From assembly GCA_020881915.1 (NCBI GenBank), contig JAJFPB010000004.1, positions 4,464,001 to 4,528,000 of the forward strand: DNA of 64,000 bases, read 5' to 3'. Below are positions 55,821-64,000 of this stretch, in pieces. A program made the position numbers and the translations under genes. Under the pieces are notes generated by a model. It had not been told where the DNA came from. It was given only the letters and a program-made list of their open reading frames with translations, and searched no databases. This stretch comes from Paramyrothecium sp. XJ0827. Its lineage: Eukaryota; Ascomycota; Sordariomycetes; Hypocreales; Stachybotryaceae. The number at the start of each line of letters is the position of its first letter. Position 1 is the first letter of the stretch.

Positions 55821-56558
55821 ATGGCTTTCTTCCTGCCCCGAACCATCTACCACCACAGCGAGCCCGCAGTCTCGCCCCTCTTCCGTCTCAGCGACGTTGA
55901 TAGGCTCTCCCGCCCCAAGCGCGAGGTCTGCTACGTCTACCGCACCCCAGCTCCTGCTCCCCGTCCCTGGCACCCCCGCTTCGACGCCCAGGAAACCGCC
56001 AATGTCTACCTGATCCGCGCCGAGCTTCCCGGCTTGAGCAAGGAGAACGTCACTGTCGATTTCCCCGAGCCCCAGAAGATCGTCATCAGCGGCAAGGTGG
56101 TCGAGGGCGGCGAGCCTCAAGCGGCCCCACAGCCCGCACCCCAGGTCGAGCAAGCACCAGCAGAAACCACTCCCGAGCCTGTCAGCCCTGTGTCTGAGGA
56201 CGCACGGAGCCGAAGCTCTTTCCAAGCCACTGTTGAGGACGGCGACGAGGATGAAGACGACTTTGACGTCGTCAGCGACTTTTCTGAAAAGGTCCACGAA
56301 GAGCCCCTGTCTGAGAAGCCCGCACCCGCCAAGGAGGAGGCCAAAGTCCAGCCTAAGACTGAGGCGGCCAAGACTCAGGCACCAGAGCAGCCTACGAAGG
56401 CACCCACGCCTCGCGTCGTTCGCGAATTCTCCCGCACCTTCACCTTCCCCGCGCCTGTCAACTACGACGCCACCACCGCAGATCTGAAGGACAATATCCT
56501 GACCATTGTGGTGCCCAAGCCCGCAAAGCCTGAGCCCCGCCGCATCACCATCAACTAG
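55821..56558 (+). CDS. hsp30: Hsp30-type small heat-shock protein with split alpha-crystallin domain, 245 aa
   Basis: Single exon; the ATG follows the CACC context. The N-terminus MAFFLPRTIYHHSEPAVSPL is typical of fungal Hsp30. The alpha-crystallin domain is split: its first strands lie at about 50-95 (FDAQETANVYLIRAELPGL, ENVTVDF, KIVISGKV) and the end at about 205-245 (REFSRTFTFPAPVNYD, LKDNILTIVVPK). Between them sits an insertion of about 110 residues rich in Glu, Pro and Ala. The C-terminal PEPRRITIN is the IxI-like oligomerisation end. It should be a cytosolic ATP-independent holdase induced by heat, supported by the TATA and heat-shock element upstream. Confidence 0.93.
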   Translation: MAFFLPRTIYHHSEPAVSPLFRLSDVDRLSRPKREVCYVYRTPAPAPRPWHPRFDAQETANVYLIRAELPGLSKENVTVDFPEPQKIVISGKVVEGGEPQAAPQPAPQVEQAPAETTPEPVSPVSEDARSRSSFQATVEDGDEDEDDFDVVSDFSEKVHEEPLSEKPAPAKEEAKVQPKTEAAKTQAPEQPTKAPTPRVVREFSRTFTFPAPVNYDATTADLKDNILTIVVPKPAKPEPRRITIN

Positions 56559-57599
56559 AGTGTACGACTGCTGAAGATGTCTGAGGGATCTTGTACTTTT
56601 CCAGCACGGATGTGGGTATTACCGGATTTGCAAGCATGGCGTTTGGGATATAGAAGAATTTGATACTTGAGGGTCAAAATCACAGAATAAAACAATAATA
56701 CACAACCACTTTTATAAGATCACACTCTACAAGGGAAACTTTCAACACCAGATCCTAGATAAGGCAACGCCACTTTTGTTTAGCATAAATTCAGGAGGGT
56801 TCAGGTTCGGTTCAATTTATTTGAGCTCAGCTTACCTAGCCTTTACGTCTTACTGGTGACATAGAATTGGAAGAAATTGTTTTCATGAAGAATAAACCAA
56901 AAAATTAAAGTTCCATAACACTAAATGTAAATTTGCTGTGACGTGCTTTGGACCTTAAAAATCCGATTGTTTTAACGACTCATCTTTCAGCCTAGAAATG
57001 TGCCAGAGATACAAGTGAAGCTGCCGCTACGTCACATCTGTGCAAACACCATGCCTGAAAATCCGGAGCGGATGACGCCTCCCTTCTTCCTATCCAGGAT
57101 GTGACAGCCTGTACGGCAGCCCATATGCCAAGATCTATGTAGCCAAAAATGGAAAAGGGCGAGAGTCATGTGAGAAGGCGAAGTCAGGATTAGAAAGGGT
57201 CCAAGACAAGCACATGGTCTATCGGCCTGACAATGGAACAGCGAATATAATACTAGCGAAACCAAATGTCGACTTATTAAATGTGACAATCCTTCGGGGA
57301 GCTAGTTCTATGGGATAATGTCGCTCAGTGTCAATCGGAAAGTGAGCACTAGCCCCAGCCTCACGAACGAACCGCAGGGCGAGCTGGGTACGCCAGAAAA
57401 ATTGCCACCAGGACCACCAAGCCTGCCATCCTACACTCAGTACAATTAAGGGTGTTGGTTGCTACGCTACTATTTATAGACATGTTGTAGTGGGGGCTAA
57501 TTTGGTGAAGCTGAAGGGAAAGGAGGGGAAGCCGTCTTGATTATTTCCGACATCCTCGCCTTGAGTCTCTACACCTCCAAACAGCGCATCTTGCACAAA
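56559..57599. other. Intergenic, no gene supported
   Basis: AT-rich 3' flank of Hsp30 and promoter of the next gene. No gene, RNA or repeat recognised. An upstream first exon of the following gene cannot be ruled out. Confidence 0.4.
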
Positions 57600-60531
57600 A
57601 TGCGCAAGTCCACTCTTGAGAAAAATCGCATTTACTTGCGAGAAGAGCCCGCTGAGGTCCAAGGTTTGCCTTCACACGTCTTGGCACTTCGCATTGCCTT
57701 ACTGGATTTCGATTGCACAATATCCGATCGCCTGAGTATCGACAGGGACGATGACCTTGACGGCATAGACAACATTTATAAAGATCTTCGTATTTCTGAA
57801 TTTGAGCGTACTCTTATTGATGCGTCGCTAGCCGTGGACAAAAAGATAAAAGAGAGGGCTGAAACGCTCAGTCGAGGCAAAGACAGAGAGCGAGAATGGG
57901 AAGATTTCTATAGAGACCGCTTCTTCCGTCCTCTGGCGGAGGAGGTGGCAATTGATGATAAGGACACGCGCAGGTACGTCTGGACACCACTTGAACTGCC
58001 CGGCCCTCTTCTCCCTCTGTTTTCGGTTTCATGTTTGTGTGCTTACTAACTCGTAGGACCTCACGAAACAAGTACTACTATGACTACTTCGAACAGTGAG
58101 TAGATCGCTCAAATCAATGGCACTATTGACTTACCCCTGATAGCGCCGGAGGTCGACATTGGACTCTTTTCTCAGAGGCTCAAAACTTCCGTAAAGCTGA
58201 TCGCGACGGACTAAGTGAACCACGGCCGGACTGGGTTGCATTCTTTCCAATATTCAACTTTGCTGCGGGTCTCAAGGCCGACAGGATCTCAACTTCTTAC
58301 CGATGGCAATGGAAGCACTCACCAAAAGACAGCATCATAGAGAACTTTTCACTCAAGAGTCTCAAGCACCTCGCGCAGCATGGCCTGGAATCTAACTCGG
58401 CGGGAGTTTTCCGAAGAGGAAGGCGGGCACCTATCGAGCCTTCTGATTGCATTTGCTTCCCTTGGTTTATCGTTGAGCATAAAAAGCAGGAACATAAACT
58501 CGAAGAGGAGTGTTACTGCCAAGCAGCCAATGCAGGAGTCGCAACAGTAATGATGTTGCAGACGTTATCTAAATACTGTGAAAAAAGACGAGGTGATGTA
58601 CAAATCCCTCCGGTTACTACTATGACCACAGTCGGTGAGGTTGTTCGAATATGGATAACATACTCATGCAATGAATCCACGGCATTCGTAAGTTCCCTTT
58701 CTGAGACTAAAGCTCGTGCGTAATTGCAATTAACTCGATGATAAAGAAGGCGGATTGCATCTGGAAAGGGAACATCACTAGTGTCCTAGATATCAGCAAG
58801 CTTCGGGCGATCCTCGAGAATTTGCATACTTGGTCCATGCGTGTATTACGTCCCTGGATATCAAGCTACATAGACCTGTGGCGGGCTCGACATCCGATGC
58901 CCCACGAGATCTTTCAAGGGCAGGGTGCCGGGGGAACGGGTCATGCCTCACCACTTTCGGGTAGGATAGGCCTTTTCGGTTGCATGGAAGGAGCTGGGGT
59001 GTTCTCGCAAGAGACATTCAGACAGGTTTTACAGCCAGAGACCAATAATCTGCTTAACCGAACGAGCTTGTTGGAGAACCCGCTGAGGGAGAACATCCGT
59101 GGGGATGAGCAAAGTCATCAATTCCCGGTTGTCCAGTCTACTGGTACCCAGACAGCCCTGGTATTGACTCCAGGCAACACCAGGTTCGAAACTCGATACG
59201 TGGATCGCGGGAATCAGTCCGGTCTCGAATATGTCTCCCAAGGGACACAATATGAAGTTCAGCCGGAACCGGACGCGGATGCTCAGAGTGCTCCGACAAA
59301 ATTGCCAATCTCGAACAGTGCAACGAGATCAGTCCAAAATAACGCAGAGAAGGAGCAGAGGAGGGCCACTCTCCTTGGTCTTTTATCCCCTGACGAGTCT
59401 ATCTTTACAACCGGTATCCTGATCAAGTGGCGGGGAAGGTTCATCAAGGTCAAACACCCCACGCCAGATCGGAATAAAATGTTCTCGAGATTTACCCCTG
59501 ATGCAACGAGAAGCAGGTTCAAAACCTTGCCCTTTAAGCTCACGACAGTCGTGGACCAAGTGCCAACTGAATTCACCTCAAAACCAAACGTCTTGAAGTT
59601 TGACTTCAATCCTCCTGTCTCAGACCCATCATTCTACGTACCTCCTACTTCCGAAGGAATTAGTTGGGAGAGACGCAGCCAGGAAACAGGCAGACCATTA
59701 TTGGATTTGATAGGCCCACCTGTTGAAACGGACAATATCAATGCGCAGATGCCTACATTCGCTATTGCTTCCTCTGCGGAGAACGTGTTGGGGACCATGG
59801 CCATCGATATTGACGAGGAGAGCAACGATTGGTCCTGCAAAAGCCGAGAAGAAACTTCAGAAGATGATGCTGAAGATAGCAACTACACAGACGATGCTGA
59901 ATACAGCAACTGCACAGACGAGGACGATGACAGCAATTACGCAAACAATGTCGATGGCAGTAGCTACGCAGACGATATTGATGGTAGCGACTGCACAGAC
60001 GATGCTGAACACAGTAACTATGCAGACGATTCTGATAATAGCAACTACATCGAAGATGACGATGACAGCAGCTACATGGCTGGTACAGATGACAATAACA
60101 CCACAGACGATGAAAGCAATCTTGATTTTTCTGGAAGTGAAGGAGAATCACTCATCAGTCATGGGGATGGTGGCCATTTTGCAGAGAATGATAACCACTC
60201 CTTGCATTCTGCTAATGAGGGAGAATCATGCAATGATTCTTCGGATGATAGCAATTGTGAAGATAGCTCCGTCGAAGTCGAGAAGGAGGATGATGTGGAG
60301 GGGGCTCGGGGCGAAGCACGTCAAATATCGGCTGCGGCGGAGGAGCTCGAGGAGGAATTGAGGGAATTGAAGGAGGAGCTTATGCAAGACCTTGAAGAGG
60401 TTAGGTGGAAACTGGAGGCGGAGGAGTTGGAGGAGGAACTCAGAGAACTCAAAGATGAGCTTACACAAGACATTGAAGAGGTTAGGAGGAGGATGGGTCA
60501 GTTTGAGCTTAGCCCGAGGGAGCGGGAATGA
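57600..60531 (+). CDS. PD-(D/E)XK-like protein with nonapeptide repeat and coiled coil, about 913 aa
   Basis: Exons are 57600-57973, 58057-58095, 58144-58687 and 58747-60531; phases agree. The start is the first in-frame ATG, and the frame is open 63 nt further up, so an upstream exon is possible. Residues about 120-300 resemble the fungal PD-(D/E)XK-like family: RPDW (Asp167), FPWFIVEHKK (Glu249, Lys251) and CYCQAANAG (Gln264), the nuclease-like P-D, E-x-K, Q order. A low-complexity middle leads to nine 9-residue units of the type DAEDSNYTD (about 687-775), then a charged helix with a 25-residue duplication, EELEEELRELK (about 850-905), a likely coiled coil. Function unknown; the nuclease-like core could be catalytic or a scaffold. 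Confidence 0.8.
59863..60114 (+). repeat. 27-bp tandem repeat encoding an acidic nonapeptide
   Basis: About nine diverged 27-bp units encode variants of DAEDSNYTD, DGSSYADDI and DDDDSSYMA. Asp, Ser, Asn and Tyr positions recur at a period of nine; one unit is 24 bp. The minus strand is also open across the array. Confidence 0.8.
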
Positions 60532-61828
60532 AAGTAGAAGACGATAAATTTCGCAATCCAGTCCTGACTACCACACGATGTTAAACCAATAGTAGAATTT
60601 CTAGAACCTGAGGGGAAAATCCTTGCACTTGCAGAGAAACGTTACGAGGGAACTAATAACTAAAGTTCTACGGTAAAAACAAACCGAGCTAAGCTGATAA
60701 CTAAGTAGACCATATTACAACCTCAGCCCTGGTAATTGAATATTCGAAATACAATACTCTACACACAAGTAACTTCATTAAGTAGTGTGGTTCTTTGTCA
60801 AGATCTGTCACAAGATCTCACTAAGAAGCGTTGAATCATGCCCACACATCATGTAGGCCACGTACTGGTATAACCTAGCTGAACCGCCACACAGGCTGGT
60901 ACAGAACGTATTGGCTTAAAGATGAGACTGGTATTTAGTATGGCGCCTCCGCCGACGCACTGGTCAAAGCTGAAGACCAGCATGCATTATCTCAAAATTA
61001 CGTCAGAAAGTCGTCAGGAAAGGAAAGGTAGTCTCCACGGCTGCTGGTACTGTTTGTGGCTCCCGTGAGCTGATGCCAGGAGCATTGGTAGTTTCAAGCT
61101 CAGAATTGTCGCACAGCCTGGGATAGTTTAGTAAGACACATTGAAATTATTCAGGAAGCCAATTACCTGCGCATGCCACTTGAGTTTACATGCACGTAGG
61201 ACACGGCGCGACACCGATTGTCTCTTTACAGGATTTCACAAACATGCCAACCGTTCCCGTAAGAACCATTGAAAATATGTCTTTGGTCCATGAAAGAAAT
61301 AATCCATTCTTTGAAATGTGGGGGAACGAGCTTACGCTTTCAGGCTCCCCTGTCGAAGCAATTTCAATGTGTCATTTTGTTAATGGGAATGTTGAGAATA
61401 TTCTCATCTCGGACGGGCAAATTGGAAAATGCATCTAATGCTTGGAGCACTTGTGACGGCCCCGTAATGTGTATCTTGGCATTGGCCTGCGACGACCCTT
61501 ATACTCAGGGTCCGAAGCGAGCCACATCGGGCTTTAGTACGCAATATACTCACTTTGAACTAGAACACCTTACCCTGTCGCCAAAGTCATGTCCTCCAAG
61601 CATGATCCATCAATATGGATGAGTGTATTGGTCTAACCATCAAGAAGGTGATGGCTCAGAATATCATGAAGTTGTGACACAGGCCGCTGCTTGGTAGCAC
61701 CCGTGTGTGACCAGAGGTTGAAAATGGGGAACAATTATGACGGGTGACTCGTTAACAAATAAATTTCGGTCTTATCCAGAGACCCTTACTTTAAATTTGG
61801 CAATCGAAATAGCTAAGTAGCACATTAA
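60532..61828. other. 1.3 kb without a recognised gene
   Basis: AT-rich. An 82-codon frame at 61190-61438 has no domain and no splice partner. Nothing else seen. Confidence 0.4.
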
Positions 61829-62667
61829 TTACACCATCGCGAGTGATATGGCAAGCGCAAGAAGTCCGACCGTCCGCAGGGATACTCGGACTCCTGAACC
61901 AGACCCATCTTCCAAGCTCCTCGAGTTTCCAGGAAGAACCTCAGGATTGAAACATTTCAGAAACCCAGGCTGCGCCTCAGTAATCCTCCCATCAGCTTCT
62001 TCAGGCTGCCTGGCGAATCCAAATACCAGAACACTAATTTGGCGAATCTTTTGGTCGTAGAGCGAGAAATCATTTGGCTCAACATCATCGCCAAAGCCTC
62101 CAAGGGGCCAGCCAGACCAAAGAGCCCGCTCCTGCCGGGAAGGATTGTCTGTACCGTTCAATTGGGTCCCTAGAAACTTCAGCATAGTACCAATGGGTTT
62201 TGATATGAGCCCTTACTGAAGCCAATAACTGTGCCTTCTATATCCTCTTTGCATGCATCGGGTATCGTGCTGCTATCACATTGTGAAGCATTGTCCGCGA
62301 TGGATCGGAGGGCGTCACGACAGCCATCGGAAAGGACTCCCTCGCAGTTCTCGTCTACTGACAGGCCGTTGGTTTGTTCAAGCAGTTCCGAGGTGTAAAC
62401 CCTCGAGCAAAATGCCCAATCATCGTCAATCCTAATCTCGCGTTGATCGGTGGTTGCTTCTGGTGCAACCAAGCCAAATACAGTCCATGAAGAGATCTTT
62501 GTCGAGTAAGGATTCTCCTCCTCCTGCCAAGGCACATTACCATAAATGTCGGCGACTATGGTCCAAGAACTCTCAGTGGCCAGCGTTCCTGGATAGGGTT
62601 GCGATACATTGTATCCTGGGAATGAAACTAAGGCTGTTGCGTTGGGGCTTGGAAAAGGAAAAGACAT
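61829..62667 (-). CDS. Uncharacterised protein with hydrophobic C-terminus, 263 aa
   Basis: Exons on the minus strand are 62217-62667 and 61829-62169, joined by a 47-bp intron with phase kept. The N-terminal half has several N-glycosylation sequons (NAT, NVS, NAS) and six cysteines in the pattern of a secreted domain (FCSRVY, NCEGVLSDGCRDAL, QCDSSTIPDAC). The end, SGSGVRVSLRTVGLLALAISLAMV, looks like a GPI-anchor signal. There is no signal peptide at the chosen ATG, so the true start may lie in an unseen upstream exon. I do not recognise the family. It is probably a cell-surface protein if a leader exists. Confidence 0.65.
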
Positions 62668-63448
62668 GGTTGCGGATTTGTATCCACCGATGAAAATCAG
62701 AGAAATGGAAGCCGGATGTCAGGGGTCAGCGAGCTAACTTTTTCCTCTATCAGAGGCGCAGTGTAACTGTTAAAAACAAGCAACCTGGTGCCGCACTTGG
62801 TAGACCAAGCTATTCTACGTACCTAGAAATGTGCCGTCCCGGCTTGGCGTTCCTTCAGGGTGTGCGCATGATAGCCTGTTGGCGTCGTGTGTCCTCTTAC
62901 CATTGAGGGCAGCTTCGCCAAGTCTAGGCTCCAGTAAATCCTGTATGCGCGTGATAGGCTATTCGCAATTTCTTTTCTTACTATTGGGCACCTAATGGCT
63001 TTGCCAAGATTCCAGCAATTTCAGCTAGGTGCCAAGCTATCGTTTGTTAGCCGTCACGGCTCATCTCTATGATTGGATTGCATGCAGCTGCAGTTAACAA
63101 TAACCGCCATGAAGCGGGTAGAACCCACCACTGCATGTCGCCTGTATGTTCATTTTGGTCTGTAAAGGGTTAATCATCGCCTGGGCCCCCTTTCAAACTA
63201 CCACAGCCCCTAAAAGCTGCTCCAAGCTAGGGGCATATGTTATTTCCCGTTAACTATAGAATCGAAATGTTTGTTCAGTTTATTGAGGCTTGAACTTCAC
63301 ACAATGCTCTTGTCTAACTCGAAATCGAATTTGACAACGATCCGTTTTTTTTGGACAGCGAGGCTTTACTCTGTTCAAAAGGTTGGAACTGCTCGTGTAT
63401 AGCTTATTCAACAATCTAAAGCTATTTCATGATCTTCTCGATGTCTCT
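62668..63448. other. Intergenic, no gene supported
   Basis: Promoter of the orphan gene and 3' flank of the monooxygenase. No gene found. Confidence 0.4.
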
Positions 63449-64000
63449 CTAGATGAAACCGAGAAGATCCTTGCGCCTTCTATCAATCCAAACCCACCCG
63501 CCTGCCTCCCACCCAGATTCACCAGATGAATCAGAACCGAGTTCAGTGTTGGATGAGCTACTGGACTCATCACCTGTGTCTGAGCCCTTGTTGGGAGGCT
63601 TATACTTCTGAATATGCTCGATTGCCCATTTCGTCTCTCTATCAAGGGTCGGAGGGATTCTGCCATCCCCAGAAAGCGTTCCCAAGCCAGCCATGTCGTA
63701 CAGCTTTTGGAACCACGCCGTCGTCTCGCCATTTCCCCATGGAATATCGTGAAACTTGAGGTGCTCAATTCTGCACCTTTCAGCCCTCTGATTCTCCCAT
63801 TGTTGTTGCTCCTCAAGTGATGGAAGGGCAATCGAGAGTCGCTTGGCGAAATGACGCGCAAGCGCAATTGCTTGGTACTCCATTCCCCTGAAAGTCAAGA
63901 CCCTAGGCATGCCTACAATCCCAAGAGTTGGGAAGTCTTGAAAGAAAGTATGCCAGTAGCCGTTGATGAGCTTGTTTGCTCTGTAATCGAAGATCAGCCT
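63449..64000 (-). CDS. Flavin-containing monooxygenase, C-terminal part (5' cut by window end)
   Basis: The frame runs off the right edge, so the FAD and NADPH motifs are outside. The visible 183 residues include NKLINGYWHTFFQDFPTLG, IVGMPRVLTFRGMEYQAIA and LARHFAKR, a C-terminal signature of fungal FMO-type (thiol or dimethylaniline) monooxygenases. The end is unusual, with GDESSSSSNTELGSDSSG before WVWIDRRRKDLLGFI. An acceptor-like TTACAG close to the right edge could mark an intron end, so the first few residues are uncertain. Members oxidise N or S atoms of small substrates with FAD and NADPH. Confidence 0.8.
   Translation of the reverse strand, partial: RLIFDYRANKLINGYWHTFFQDFPTLGIVGMPRVLTFRGMEYQAIALARHFAKRLSIALPSLEEQQQWENQRAERCRIEHLKFHDIPWGNGETTAWFQKLYDMAGLGTLSGDGRIPPTLDRETKWAIEHIQKYKPPNKGSDTGDESSSSSNTELGSDSSGESGWEAGGWVWIDRRRKDLLGFI

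Overview
The window is nuclear DNA of a filamentous ascomycete (Pezizomycotina, most likely a Sordariomycete). The evidence is intron style (about 47-120 bp, GTRNGT donors, CTRAC-like branch sites) and gene content: HET domain, CFEM/Pth11-type receptor, Neurospora-type copper metallothionein, CBM1-bearing pectinases, several MFS families and a secreted cysteine-rich peptide. I do not assign a species. About 28 protein genes could be built, most with every splice phase checked by hand.

Layout. 1-6 kb: 3' part of a Dal5-type transporter, an intracellular GH18 chitinase, and NOP56. 7-9.5 kb: a divergent ribosomal pair, ubiquitin-eS31 and eS26. 10.6-15.3 kb: a protein kinase fused to a TPR-like region and a DHA1 drug/H+ antiporter. 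15.3-19.3 kb: no gene seen. 19.3-25 kb: sugar/quinate-type transporter, a 26-residue metallothionein whose promoter holds four copies of a 15-bp element, and a CFEM-domain seven-helix receptor. 25-30.9 kb: a 5.9 kb stretch without a recognisable gene. 30.9-34.5 kb: TauD-type dioxygenase convergent with a second Dal5-type permease. 36.1-39.8 kb: a conserved-looking host gene whose first intron contains a 2.4 kb piggyBac-like transposon with 38-bp inverted repeats. 40-41.5 kb: F-box protein. 42.4-47.2 kb: a plant-cell-wall group made of an SGNH esterase, a CBM1-pectate lyase and a pectin methylesterase-CBM1, the last two divergent from one promoter. 47.5-56.6 kb: AlkB-like dioxygenase, NmrA-like reductase, secreted eight-cysteine peptide, HET protein and Hsp30-type small heat-shock protein. 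57.6-64 kb: a PD-(D/E)XK-like protein with a nonapeptide repeat and coiled coil, an orphan with a GPI-like tail, and the 3' end of a flavin monooxygenase.

How they fit together. The pectinase group is a plausible local unit for pectin breakdown: the esterase removes side groups, the methylesterase exposes polygalacturonate and the lyase cleaves it. NOP56, ubiquitin-eS31 and eS26 form a ribosome-production neighbourhood. The TauD enzyme beside a Dal5-type importer suggests uptake and oxidation of a small organic acid, possibly a sulfonate. The candidates most worth follow-up are the metallothionein promoter array, the transposon held inside an intron of an intact gene, the in-frame open stretch after the NOP56 stop, the nonapeptide-repeat nuclease-like protein and the defensin-like peptide.
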